Source: Chthonomonas sp. (lineage in GTDB: Bacteria > Armatimonadota > Fimbriimonadia > Fimbriimonadales > Fimbriimonadaceae). Taken from it: a stretch of 64,000 nucleotides of DNA. Position 1 is the stretch's first letter. Every line of letters starts with the position of its first letter. The stretch is taken from positions 216,488-280,487 of the forward strand of contig JAEURR010000007.1 in assembly GCA_016788115.1 (NCBI GenBank), given 5' to 3'. Under the pieces are notes generated by a model that saw only the letters and a list, made by a program, of their open reading frames with translations, was not told the DNA's origin and ran no database searches. Shown piece by piece: positions 52,884 to 61,362 of this stretch. Both the position numbers and the translations under genes were made by a program.

Positions 52884-53544
52884 CAGGACTGGTGTGCGCG
52901 GGGATTGGGGGCAGATCGTCTGCAAACCTGATCCTCGTGCACGTCCCCTGGCCCTCATCGTAGGCGACGGGGATACAGTCAATGATCCAGCCGAGTACAT
53001 TTGCCCCCAACTCGGGGATGCGCACGCGCACGACGTCACCCGCGTTGAAGGTCCCTTTGCTTAGGAACTTCCCGCCTCGGATCGAGACGTCAACCAGTTC
53101 CGCGGGCTCTTCGTTCAGGAGCGCTTCGGTCCCCGCATAACGCACGATACGGTTGCTCTCTCGGCGGTTCACCACTGACGGTGCTTCCGGCTTTTCGAGA
53201 ATGAACGAGTGTCGGCGCGGGTCACGGGAGATGACTTCGGTGTGGAAGAGGACGACCTTGTCTTGGACCGGTGCTTCGATGATCAGCTCTTGGCCCACTC
53301 GCAACGGGACAAAGTGGCTGCGTTGCAGTGGGGCGCTGACCTCTAAATGCCCTTCGCGCCACCCGATGAATCGGGCACGATACACGCCGCATTCAGATTT
53401 CACCCGCACCACTGCCTCGGGGGCGATACCCTCAAGGAAGTGGCGACGGCCGCGAAGCCGGTATTGAGTGACTACGTATCCGAATGCCATGGCGAGGACA
53501 AAACTTAGCGCAAAGAACTGCAGCGTTTGGAGTATCGACTCCAT
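52873..53544 (-). CDS. membrane-anchored PilZ-domain protein
   Basis: A 223-residue protein with one N-terminal helix (residues 8-27), a YcgR-N-like beta domain (about 40-115) and a PilZ domain (about 125-215). The c-di-GMP site is visible: RRESNRIVRY followed by DVSIRGGKF, matching the RxxxR and D/NxSxxG motifs. It should change conformation on c-di-GMP binding at the inner membrane. An AGGAATAGGA site precedes ATG 53544. It is the last gene of a four-gene cluster whose other members are repeat-rich unknowns and an HTH protein. Confidence 0.9.
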   Translation of the reverse strand: MESILQTLQFFALSFVLAMAFGYVVTQYRLRGRRHFLEGIAPEAVVRVKSECGVYRARFIGWREGHLEVSAPLQRSHFVPLRVGQELIIEAPVQDKVVLFHTEVISRDPRRHSFILEKPEAPSVVNRRESNRIVRYAGTEALLNEEPAELVDVSIRGGKFLSKGTFNAGDVVRVRIPELGANVLGWIIDCIPVAYDEGQGTCTRIRFADDLPPIPAHTSPATS

Positions 53545-53553
53545 TCCTATTCC

Positions 53554-55050
53554 TCATTTGCCGCCGAATTCTTGATCCATTGCCTCGCGAATCCGGGCGA
53601 AATACTGGAGTGCCTCGCCAAGACTCAGAGTCGCTTCGGCACCCATGTCGGAATCGCCGCTCGACGCAAAGTTTGCAAGCTCACTCGTGGCTTGCATGAG
53701 CAAATCTTGTGCCAATCGTCGGAGATCGTGCGATTTCTGATGCGCAGACGGCGGCTGGACTCCGCGCATGAACCCTGCCAGGCCCTTCGCGATTGCCTGA
53801 AGCTTCGTGGCTTTTGCAATCGCCTCGGGGGTGCGAGGGCGGCCAGTTGCGTGCTGCAAAGCATCGCGCGCCATGTCGGAGACGGTCACCATGCGCCGGT
53901 CGATCGCTGCCATCGCCCAGCGATACGTGTTATCGTAGTCGCGGGGCTTCAAGCCCCCGGCTTCGGCCATCGACTGAGACATCTGCGGCTCGTTGCCTTG
54001 CATCGCCGCCAATGTGGCCAGTCCCATCGCAGCCTCAAACGACGGTGAAAGCTTGATCGACTCCCGGAACGCCGCCTCGGCTTTGACCATGTCGTCCAAT
54101 GCCAGATACACCTTCGCCTGGGCAAGCTGACTCAGTGCAGTGTTCCCCTCGCGCGCTCTCAAATCGTTCAGAAGCGACTGAGCCTGCGACGGGTCCCCGA
54201 GCTCAACCCAAACCTCTGCCGCGAGCAGTAGGAACTCTCGGTTGGCCACACTCAGCGAAGCAAACCGTTGCGCTTCATCGGCCGCCTCTGCCCGGAGTCC
54301 GCGTGCCAGGAGCAGCTGAACCAAGAGTCGTCGATACTCCGGTTCGAGCGGATTCGTGTCGATCGAACGACGCAGCGAAACGATCGCCTCAGTCACCAAC
54401 CCTTGGCGCATGAGCGCCTGAATCGACGTCAGGACCTTCGTCTTGTCAGGCAGAACCGGATCGTTGTTCTTCGGGTCGACAGGGGGCTGGACCGGATCGT
54501 GCCGCGGAGTCACCGGAGCATCGTCAGCCGGGAGAGCGCTCGCTTGCAGACCCTTGAACGGTCCCTGATCGAGCAATATCCGCCACGTGTTCGCGAGTGT
54601 CATGCCCGCGGACTGCCAGTCTGCGACGCCATCCACCTGCGCCTTGAACTGTTTCGTATCGGTCCAGACCGGACGAGCACCCGAAGGTCGGTAGAGCATC
54701 GCACCGCCGTTCGCGGCACCCTCGGACTTCACGCCAGTCACGACCAAGATGTAGTCGGCCTTGACGGCGCGAGCGACCGTTTGTAGCTCGGTGATCGACG
54801 GGGCCTTCGAGTTTGGGGCTTGCCCCGCGGCCTTCCACTGCTGGAAAAGCCGATCCTCCGACCCCCAGGCAACCGCGCGAACTTTGCGCGCTTCGTTCAG
54901 TTGCTGCGCCATCGAAGCCTGAACCGCGATGTTCGGATCCCGATCGTCCTCGACTGCGGCAAGCTGCTGATAAACGATGACCGTCGGGGTGGCATAGCCA
55001 GCAACGGGCACCGAGAAAACCGCAAAGAGGGCAACGGGAGCGAGGCGCAA
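53554..55050 (-). CDS. exported TPR protein, unknown function
   Basis: A 498-residue protein with a signal peptide (PVALFAVFSVPVAGYA) and a first domain of about 140 residues that looks like CsgG/penicillin-binding-activator lipoproteins: a nucleotide-fold-like pattern with QQLNEARKVRAVAWGS and DYILVVTGVKSEG. Then come about six TPR-like repeats to the end. A TTG start at 55050 is supported by AGGAGG four bases upstream, inside the upstream gene's stop region. Predicted periplasmic scaffold. Confidence 0.8.
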   Translation of the reverse strand: MRLAPVALFAVFSVPVAGYATPTVIVYQQLAAVEDDRDPNIAVQASMAQQLNEARKVRAVAWGSEDRLFQQWKAAGQAPNSKAPSITELQTVARAVKADYILVVTGVKSEGAANGGAMLYRPSGARPVWTDTKQFKAQVDGVADWQSAGMTLANTWRILLDQGPFKGLQASALPADDAPVTPRHDPVQPPVDPKNNDPVLPDKTKVLTSIQALMRQGLVTEAIVSLRRSIDTNPLEPEYRRLLVQLLLARGLRAEAADEAQRFASLSVANREFLLLAAEVWVELGDPSQAQSLLNDLRAREGNTALSQLAQAKVYLALDDMVKAEAAFRESIKLSPSFEAAMGLATLAAMQGNEPQMSQSMAEAGGLKPRDYDNTYRWAMAAIDRRMVTVSDMARDALQHATGRPRTPEAIAKATKLQAIAKGLAGFMRGVQPPSAHQKSHDLRRLAQDLLMQATSELANFASSGDSDMGAEATLSLGEALQYFARIREAMDQEFGGK

Positions 55051-55051
55051 A

Positions 55052-56245
55052 CTAGCCTCCTAGCACCTGGAGCGCAGTCCGGCAGGCGGCGAGCGCCGCA
55101 CGAGACGAATCGTCGTTGCGACGCTCGTACGCGGCGATTGCGCGGCGGTAGCACTCCTTGGCGTCACTCTTCCGACCCAGCTTTTCGTAGCACTGGGCCA
55201 GTCGTTGGTTGATCGAGCCCGCGTCTCCGCCCGCACTCAACGCCTTCTCGTAGGCGTCCGCCGAACCCGCATAGTCACCCGTCGCGTAGCGCTGGCGCGC
55301 CACTCGTACCAGGTTTGCCGCGTCCCCACCGAGGCTCTCGCTGCCACCAACTGGCCTCGAACCCGAGTCCTTTGAAGGCGTGATCTCGATGATGCCGGGC
55401 GGGCGCTTGACCTCTGCTGGCTTCGAGCCGTCCGTCTTGGTGCTGGTGACCGGGCCTGGATCCGGGTCGCGCGATTCGACCTTTGGGTTTGTGTCGGCCG
55501 GTCGATCGTTCGGAACAATCTTGATTGGGCCGATCGGCATCGGCTCAACCGTCGGTGGACCGGAGCGCGCAGCCGCAGGAAGCGTGCCGTCCGCGCTAGT
55601 GCGCGTTGCGACCGGAGCGCTGGCCTCGGTTCGTTGGGGTTCAGGCTGGCTTGCGGTTTCGGAGCCTCGATCGACCGGCGTCGCAGTTCCTGCACCCTGC
55701 GTCATCGCGCCAGCGGCAGTTGGCGTTGCTTGTTGCACGACCGGCTGATTGGGTTGCGAATCGGTTACTGGAACCGACTGTCCACGGAGGGCCAATGCTG
55801 CGCCGACGCACCCGACCAGTACCATCGCCGCGAGTCCCGCGCCGAGAGCGGCACCCTTTCTTGGTGGCGGAGCCGCCAAGGACTTTCCTTGCAACTGGTT
55901 GCGCAGGTGGGTCAGCTTGATCCGGTCCAGGGGAGAATCGGGATGGAGCTCAGCGACGTGCTCGTACGCATCAAGTGCCAGAGCGAGTTCGCCGAGCCGT
56001 TCCTGCGCGTCCCCCAGGAGAGCGTACGCTTCGTAGCAGCCGGGGTGATGGGCGAGCGCTTCTTTGGCGGTGAGCACGGCCTCTTCGGCCCGCCCCTCCT
56101 CAAGCATCTCTTTGCCCGCGGACAGCAATGCACCCAGTTCAGTCTCCGCTGCGGCGATGGCCTCGGAATCCAAGGGAGATCCACACGATCGACAGAATCG
56201 ACTGTCGAGCGTGCTGGTTTTCGAACATGCGGAACAAGTCACCAT
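55052..56245 (-). CDS. zinc-ribbon, TPR and membrane-anchor protein
   Basis: A 397-residue protein. A double-Cys zinc ribbon CSACSKTSTLDSRFCRSC at the N-terminus is followed by a TPR pair (about 30-110), one membrane helix near residues 130-150 (GAGLAAMVLVGCVGAALAL), a low-complexity Pro/Thr/Ala linker of about 140 residues, and C-terminal TPRs. The cytoplasmic zinc ribbon and periplasmic TPRs would link both sides of the membrane. The frame is open upstream to 56488, but ATG 56245 fits the zinc ribbon. It ends one base before the next gene's start. Confidence 0.85.
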   Translation of the reverse strand: MVTCSACSKTSTLDSRFCRSCGSPLDSEAIAAAETELGALLSAGKEMLEEGRAEEAVLTAKEALAHHPGCYEAYALLGDAQERLGELALALDAYEHVAELHPDSPLDRIKLTHLRNQLQGKSLAAPPPRKGAALGAGLAAMVLVGCVGAALALRGQSVPVTDSQPNQPVVQQATPTAAGAMTQGAGTATPVDRGSETASQPEPQRTEASAPVATRTSADGTLPAAARSGPPTVEPMPIGPIKIVPNDRPADTNPKVESRDPDPGPVTSTKTDGSKPAEVKRPPGIIEITPSKDSGSRPVGGSESLGGDAANLVRVARQRYATGDYAGSADAYEKALSAGGDAGSINQRLAQCYEKLGRKSDAKECYRRAIAAYERRNDDSSRAALAACRTALQVLGG

Positions 56246-56285
56246 AGGCACATCACCGGTCAGGGCGGCGCACCCTGGATTGTAC

Positions 56286-56717
56286 CTAGCGCCGCTTCGC
56301 GAACCGACCACGCCGGATCTCGGCCTGATAGACCTCGGACAGCCCGGCGTACGGATAGACGTATTCAGACCGGCAAATCTTCTTGAGTGCCTGACGAAAA
56401 ATGTTCTGCGCACCCTGTTTACTGTGCCCTGCCTCGCGACCGATCTCTTCGAAAGTCCACCCGCTGATCCGCTTGAAAAAGATGTCATGCTGACGCGCGG
56501 TCAAGGCGGCCAGCCGGCCGATGATCAGCCACTCGCGACGCAGCAGATAGCCTGCCGACGGGTCCAATTTTCCCAGCGGCAGCCGAATCTCGCGCCGTGT
56601 CGCCATTTTCAGCTTTCTTTCGAAACTCTCCTCTCCATAGTGCGGACACCGGGGGTCCCGCTCCACCAACGATAGGAGGCTATCGGCCACAACAGAGAGC
56701 CTATTGGTACGAATCAT
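56286..56717 (-). CDS. helix-turn-helix DNA-binding protein, sigma region 4-like
   Basis: A 143-residue protein with a C-terminal helix-turn-helix: RISGWTFEEIGREAGHSKQGAQNIFRQALKKI, close in form to region 4.2 of sigma factors and to FixJ-like regulators. The N-terminal part contains a CPHYG motif without a second Cys pair. It heads the cluster with the zinc-ribbon, TPR and PilZ genes, 40 bases upstream, and may regulate it. A strong GAGGTGAG site precedes ATG 56717, and a TTACTAGTAA palindrome lies 30 bases further upstream, a possible self-operator. Confidence 0.75.
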   Translation of the reverse strand: MIRTNRLSVVADSLLSLVERDPRCPHYGEESFERKLKMATRREIRLPLGKLDPSAGYLLRREWLIIGRLAALTARQHDIFFKRISGWTFEEIGREAGHSKQGAQNIFRQALKKICRSEYVYPYAGLSEVYQAEIRRGRFAKRR

Positions 56718-56747
56718 TGCTCACCTCATTACTATACATTTGTCTAC

Positions 56748-56757
56748 TTACTAGTAA
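56748..56757. repeat. 10-bp palindrome upstream of the HTH gene
   Basis: TTACTAGTAA, perfectly palindromic, flanked by CTA and TAG on the two sides. It lies in the divergent region between the HTH gene and gcvT and could be an operator for the HTH protein. Confidence 0.35.
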
Positions 56758-56826
56758 TAGGATCGGGCCGAATTTGTCAACCACAGAACGCGTCGATTGG
56801 GCCGAGACGGTTGGTATCCTTGGGGC

Positions 56827-57912
56827 ATGAACGAGCTCTCCCTCCGCACTCCGCTCCATGCAGCTCACGTTCGAGCGAGCGGCAAGATGGTCACCTTCGC
56901 CGGGTACGACATGCCCGTGCAATATGATGGAGGCATCATCGCTGAGTCCAAAGCCGTGCGCACCGGAGCGGGCATGTTTGACGTCTCCCACATGGCAAGA
57001 CTGAACTTGGTGGGAGAGCGCGTTTTTGAGTACCTGGAATGGGTCACCACCAATGACGTCAGCAAATTGAGCGACGGCGTCGGCCAGTACTCGCTGCTGC
57101 CCAATGACCAGGGCGGCGTGGTGGACGACATCATCGTCTACCGGCTGCGCGAGCACGAGTACGTGATGGTCGTGAATGCTGCGAACCACGCCAAAGACGT
57201 GGCGTGGCTCAACCGTCAGAACCAGTTCGACGTGCAGATGACCGACAACACCGACGCCAGCGCGATGATCGCAGTGCAGGGACCCCGTGCGACGGAGATC
57301 CTCGCAGGGCTATCCGGCGACGGCGAAGCCATGAGAGCCGCCCCGCTCTTCGGACTGTTAAACACCCAGATCTCGGGCGTGTCCGTACTCGCCGCCCGCT
57401 CGGGTTACACGGGCGAGGACGGCTTCGAGTTGATCTGCCCGGCCGAGGAATCGGAGAAGCTCTGGAATGCGCTCGTCGAGGCGGGCGTTGTACCTTGCGG
57501 GCTCGGCGCACGCGATGTGCTCCGGGTCGAGGCTGGGCTGCCTCTCTACGGTCACGAACTGACCGACGAGCTCAGCCCCCTGACCGCCGGGTTGGGTTGG
57601 GTGATATCCAAGACAAAGTCGTTTGTTGGCGCGGAGTTCGTGCAGGCCGCGCGTGCGTCCGGCACGCCGACGAAGCTTTTCGGAATTAAGATGAACTCGC
57701 GGCGCATCCCTGCGCCCGATATGGTCGTATCCGCCGGTGGCCGGCAGATCGGCTCCATGAGCAGCGGCGTTTACTCGCCCTTGCTGGAGTGCGGGATTGG
57801 CTTCGCGTTCCTCGCTCCGGACACCACGATTGGCCAAGAAATCACCGTGAATATTCGCGGCGCCGAGGAGCCAGGTTCAGTGGTCCAAAAGCGATTCATG
57901 AAACGAGGCTGA
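56827..57912 (+). CDS. gcvT: glycine cleavage system T protein (aminomethyltransferase)
   Basis: A 361-residue enzyme that moves the methylene from the lipoyl arm of H protein to tetrahydrofolate. It begins LRTPLHAAHVRASGKMVTFAGYDMPVQY, has FDVSHMARLNLVGE, the YTGEDGFEL folate-binding stretch and LGARDVLRVEAGLPLYGHEL. All are family hallmarks, and the C-terminal barrel is intact. ATG 56827 follows GGGG at five bases; the open frame starts at 56797. gcvH and gcvP do not follow; small unknown genes do. Confidence 0.96.
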   Translation: MNELSLRTPLHAAHVRASGKMVTFAGYDMPVQYDGGIIAESKAVRTGAGMFDVSHMARLNLVGERVFEYLEWVTTNDVSKLSDGVGQYSLLPNDQGGVVDDIIVYRLREHEYVMVVNAANHAKDVAWLNRQNQFDVQMTDNTDASAMIAVQGPRATEILAGLSGDGEAMRAAPLFGLLNTQISGVSVLAARSGYTGEDGFELICPAEESEKLWNALVEAGVVPCGLGARDVLRVEAGLPLYGHELTDELSPLTAGLGWVISKTKSFVGAEFVQAARASGTPTKLFGIKMNSRRIPAPDMVVSAGGRQIGSMSSGVYSPLLECGIGFAFLAPDTTIGQEITVNIRGAEEPGSVVQKRFMKRG

Positions 57913-57961
57913 TAAGTCTGAAAATTTCGGCGTAGACTTCCAATAGCAAACTTAGCAAGCT

Positions 57962-58270
57962 ATGTCGCAGACACTTTTACAACCGATTCTGGGGCTCGAT
58001 GTTGAGTTCCCAAACACCCTGTACCTCATCCACCATCCGGCGAGTGACAAGTACGGTTGCTACTTCCATGATGGGGTCAACGGGCTCGCCTGCTTCAGTC
58101 AGCAGTCGGGAGCGATTCGGTTCGCGGAGTTCATCGACATGGTCGGGATGGTGTGTCTCGAGGTCTCTTTTGACGAGGCACGAGAAATCGCCAAGCAGCG
58201 CCCCATGCCCATCGTGAGCCTGATGCTCCTGGACAATCTGGATGCTCCCAAGATCCACTACGTCCGCTAG
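57962..58270 (+). CDS. small protein of unknown function
   Basis: A 102-residue protein with an alpha/beta pattern and no signal peptide or membrane segment. The FDEAREIAKQRPMPIVSLMLLD stretch resembles a short strand-turn-helix element. No family is recognised. It lies 49 bases after gcvT. Codon use and length support a real gene. Confidence 0.7.
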   Translation: MSQTLLQPILGLDVEFPNTLYLIHHPASDKYGCYFHDGVNGLACFSQQSGAIRFAEFIDMVGMVCLEVSFDEAREIAKQRPMPIVSLMLLDNLDAPKIHYVR

Positions 58271-58393
58271 GTCCTGCTATTTGAGCGTGAATCTCGCAAG
58301 CCTCCGAGCCTTTGGCGGCAATATTGCGTCCTAGAAAGGAAACAAACGGGCCTCGATTCTCGTCGGGGAAATCGTCAACGGAGACAAAACCCT

Positions 58394-58696
58394 ATGTTCA
58401 GACTACTGTACTGGATCGTTGAAGAGGTTCGACCGGATGGGTCGAGCAGCGCCACTGGAATCTACACGAGCATCCACGATTTGAAGGAGAAAGGTCTCCG
58501 TCGAATCGACGGAGATGCCAACGCCCTTCGCCTGTCGCTGGTCAAAGTCGATAGCATGAAGGCTCCACTTGGAGTTTGGATGGCGGACGACGCGCGCCAA
58601 CTCGAAGCCGACATGCAGGCTTACATCGAGACTGGCGAATTCACATCGAGCATGGTTGAAGACCTACTCGAAGCCTTCTCGGCGACAACGCGCTAA
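58394..58696 (+). CDS. small protein of unknown function
   Basis: A 100-residue protein, beta-rich first half (LYWIVEEVRPDGSSSATGIY) and helical second half ending SSMVEDLLEAFSATTR. It is not recognised. A GGAG site lies nine bases before ATG 58394. The PfkB kinase gene follows 14 bases after its stop, so the two may be co-transcribed. Confidence 0.7.
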   Translation: MFRLLYWIVEEVRPDGSSSATGIYTSIHDLKEKGLRRIDGDANALRLSLVKVDSMKAPLGVWMADDARQLEADMQAYIETGEFTSSMVEDLLEAFSATTR

Positions 58697-58710
58697 ACTA
58701 AGCGCTAATA

Positions 58711-59631
58711 ATGCTCGTCTACGGGACCGTCTGCCTGGATCGCATCCGCCACGTCGTGAGCCTCCCCAAGAAGGGTGGCTACGCCGAGATACTCCGCGAG
58801 CATCAGATGCTGGGCGGCGAAGCTTCGAACACCGCATGCGCGCTCAGCGCTTGGGGTCAGAAATTCGAGCTGTTCGGCAACGCCCTCGGTATCGGGCACC
58901 AGTCCGACTTCGTGCGGCAGTGTCTCGCCGATCGCGGGTTGCTGCTCGTGAGCCCGGACAACGCGGACCATCCCGCCCCGTTCTGCGACATCTACGTCAC
59001 CGCCGATGGAGACCGTACGATCTACGGCTTTGGGTTCTTGAGGATGGAAGACGAAGTCGATCCATCCCTCGCTCCGTACCAGCGAGGCGAGTGGTTCACC
59101 TCTGAGCCCAATCACGGGCTCGCAGCGTGCCGAGCCATCGAATTAGCTGCTGCCGCGGGCATGAAGATTTACCTGCAAGATTTCGTCTTGCCGGGTCAGC
59201 CCATCCCGGCCGGTTGCGTACTTCAGAGCAGTACTGACTGGGCTGGCAAGCGCGGCAACATCCAGAAGAACCTGCAGTGGGTGGAGGGCTTTGCCAAAGA
59301 GCACCATTGCACCACGATCCTCAGCGACGGACCCAACGGGTTCACCCTGGCGCTACCCGACGGCAGCGCGCACGCCTTTCCACCCTTCCCGTGTCCAATG
59401 GTCGTGGACTCAACGGGCGCGGGCGACGTGTTTCGGGCGGGCATGCTCTTCGGACTTGATCAAGGCTGGCCACTCGGTCGCTGCCTTGCCTACGCCTCCG
59501 CAGCGGGGTGTCTCAATTGCCGCGATTGGGGCGGGAACCAGGGTATCCCCTCTCGCGAGGAGATTGAGGAGCTGATTCGCGCAAACCCCAGCGTGGCTCG
59601 TCACTATGAATTTGACCTTTCGGTATGCTGA
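58711..59631 (+). CDS. PfkB-family carbohydrate kinase
   Basis: A 306-residue sugar or nucleoside kinase of the ribokinase fold. It has the N-terminal glycine motif MLGGEASNTACALSAWG and the C-terminal signature DSTGAGDVFRAGMLFGL, whose GAGD is the anion hole and catalytic Asp. The substrate cannot be named from the sequence. ATG 58711 has no clear Shine-Dalgarno. It is followed by mntR, which is probably regulated separately. Confidence 0.9.
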   Translation: MLVYGTVCLDRIRHVVSLPKKGGYAEILREHQMLGGEASNTACALSAWGQKFELFGNALGIGHQSDFVRQCLADRGLLLVSPDNADHPAPFCDIYVTADGDRTIYGFGFLRMEDEVDPSLAPYQRGEWFTSEPNHGLAACRAIELAAAAGMKIYLQDFVLPGQPIPAGCVLQSSTDWAGKRGNIQKNLQWVEGFAKEHHCTTILSDGPNGFTLALPDGSAHAFPPFPCPMVVDSTGAGDVFRAGMLFGLDQGWPLGRCLAYASAAGCLNCRDWGGNQGIPSREEIEELIRANPSVARHYEFDLSVC

Positions 59632-59647
59632 ACTCACCACCTGCGCC

Positions 59648-60058
59648 ATGAACCGTTACGAACGCACGCGCCTGGATCACAGCAGCGAAATCGCCGAAGA
59701 CTACGTGGAGTTGATCGCGTCGCTCATCGTTGAGAAGGGCGAGGCACGAGTGGTCGATGTGGCCAGCCGACTGGGGGTCTCCCAAGCGACGGTCTCAAAG
59801 ACGCTGCAGCGGCTCAGCCGCGAAGGGCTGCTGCGTAGCGAGCCGTACCGCTCGATCTTTCTCACCGATGCGGGTCACGATGTCGCCCGCAAGTCCCGCG
59901 AGCGGCACGAACTCGTAGTGGCGTTCTTGATCGCGCTGGGAGTCTCGCGCGAGGCCGCCCAGGCCGACGCCGAAGGGATTGAGCACCATGTGAGCGCAGA
60001 AACGCTCGCTCGTATGGCCGATTTCTGCTCAATGAAAGGCGTCGAACACGGCATTTAG
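59648..60058 (+). CDS. mntR: manganese-responsive regulator MntR
   Basis: A 136-residue DtxR/MntR-family repressor most like the enterobacterial MntR. The winged HTH contains ARVVDVASRLGVSQATVSKTLQRLSREGLL, and the metal and dimer region reads KSRERHELVVAFLIALGVS then ADAEGIEHHVSAETL, holding the Glu/His ligands. It should repress Mn uptake genes when Mn2+ is bound; none lie in the window. ATG 59648 is preferred over the longer frame at 59606, which overlaps the kinase. Confidence 0.93.
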   Translation: MNRYERTRLDHSSEIAEDYVELIASLIVEKGEARVVDVASRLGVSQATVSKTLQRLSREGLLRSEPYRSIFLTDAGHDVARKSRERHELVVAFLIALGVSREAAQADAEGIEHHVSAETLARMADFCSMKGVEHGI

Positions 60059-60089
60059 AACCGCAAATGTTAGATCTTACGCGCAGCTC

Positions 60090-60118
60090 TTGCCATCTCC
60101 AGGCAAGTTTGCTATAGT
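60090..60118 (+). promoter_or_regulatory. strong promoter of the DUF1579 gene
   Basis: TTGCCA, a 17-base spacer and TATAGT, with TGC forming an extended -10. It is 50 bases before the start codon. Confidence 0.75.
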
Positions 60119-60167
60119 AACTAAATGTCTACGTCGCTGCTCGCGGCGCTAGCGAGGAGAAATCAAT

Positions 60168-60722
60168 ATGTTAACGACTCTTGTTGCGTCGTGTTGCGTC
60201 CTGGCATCGGCTACCGTCGAGCCCACTCCAGCAGAAATGGCGGAGGCGATGAAGCCACCCAAGGAGATGGCGGTTCTGCAGTCGATGGTCGGCAAGTTCA
60301 AAGCCAACATGGGCTACTTCTGGGGCATAAACGAGTCCAAAGGGACGAGTTCCATGTCCAACCAGATGATCCTCAATGGCCGCTATCTGCAGTGCATGGT
60401 GGACTACACCGAAACGACGATGGGAACCCAGAGTGGTCTTTTGCTGATGACGTACGACGCAAAGGCGAAGCAGTTTCGCGGCGACTGGCGCGATTCGACC
60501 ACCGGGACCGTCCTGCAAATGTCGGGGCCAGGAGACAAGAATGGCTTCACGGCGACGAGTGAATTTGCAGAAGACCCCATGATGGGCGGACGGATGCAGG
60601 TTGTCGCAAAGTACGAGTTCAAGCCGAAAGGGGTGATCCATTTCAGGTTGGACATGCGTGCGGAAGCGGACCAGTCCAAGTGGATGAAGCTCATGGAAGG
60701 CGACTACACGCGCACGAAGTAA
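60168..60722 (+). CDS. DUF1579 exported protein
   Basis: A 184-residue protein of the DUF1579 family, lipocalin-like small-molecule-binding folds of unknown role. A short signal peptide (ASCCVLASA) precedes a PAEMAEAMKPPKEM helix and a beta domain beginning MVGKFKANMGYF with GLLLMTYDAKAKQFRGDW. A GAGGAGA site precedes ATG 60168, and a strong promoter lies upstream. It may be secreted or lipid-anchored; a lipobox is not clear. Confidence 0.85.
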   Translation: MLTTLVASCCVLASATVEPTPAEMAEAMKPPKEMAVLQSMVGKFKANMGYFWGINESKGTSSMSNQMILNGRYLQCMVDYTETTMGTQSGLLLMTYDAKAKQFRGDWRDSTTGTVLQMSGPGDKNGFTATSEFAEDPMMGGRMQVVAKYEFKPKGVIHFRLDMRAEADQSKWMKLMEGDYTRTK

Positions 60723-60738
60723 CGCTCAAAAACGTAGA

Positions 60739-61362
60739 ATGGGCGAGATGAGTCTGAAAATTCGCCTCGCCCACGACTTCCTTTGCCCATGGTGCTGGAT
60801 CAGCGTTTCGCAAGTGCGAACGCTCACCCAGGAGTTTGATATCGAGGTCGAATGGGAGGGATTCGAGCTCTTCCCGGAGGCCCTGGAATGGCCCGAAGAC
60901 GCTGGACCCGCGCCCGTGGAGAATCCGGACAAACCGAAGACGCCGTCCCGTCTCGGGCTCGCCTACGCGGCCGAAAACATGGACGCCCCCAAGGCTGTGC
61001 GCCCCGAGCACATGCGAACGCACAACGCGCTCCAGGCCGTCGAGTACGCCAAGACCGAAGGCGACCCGTTCCCGTTCATCGAGCGTCTGTACTCCGCTTA
61101 CTGGGAGAAGGGGCTCGAGATCAACCAACTTGAAGTGCTCAAGCTTCTCGCGCAGGGACTGATCCACGACGTGGAGGCGATGCTGGGGGCCGTGGCAAAC
61201 CGCCAGTTCGCCGACCGCATCGTCGGGTTCGACGACGACGCCTACGCTGCCGGAGTTTACAACGTCCCAACCTTCTTCATTGCTGGCGAGCGGTATGCGG
61301 AGCAACCGACCCGTACCCTCCGGACCGCCATCCGTAACGCTATCACTCCAACCCATGTCTGA
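60739..61362 (+). CDS. DsbA-family (FrnE-like) thiol oxidoreductase
   Basis: A protein of about 205 residues with the DsbA fold: IRLAHDFLCPWCWISV at the N-terminus supplies the CPWC redox motif, a helical insertion spans residues 60-150, and the cis-Pro loop VPTFFI is near 175. FrnE-like proteins are cytoplasmic polyketide-type or oxidative-stress oxidoreductases. ATG 60739 and ATG 60748 are both open. Its stop overlaps the next gene by eight bases (ATGTCTGA), so translation is coupled. Confidence 0.9.
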   Translation: MGEMSLKIRLAHDFLCPWCWISVSQVRTLTQEFDIEVEWEGFELFPEALEWPEDAGPAPVENPDKPKTPSRLGLAYAAENMDAPKAVRPEHMRTHNALQAVEYAKTEGDPFPFIERLYSAYWEKGLEINQLEVLKLLAQGLIHDVEAMLGAVANRQFADRIVGFDDDAYAAGVYNVPTFFIAGERYAEQPTRTLRTAIRNAITPTHV

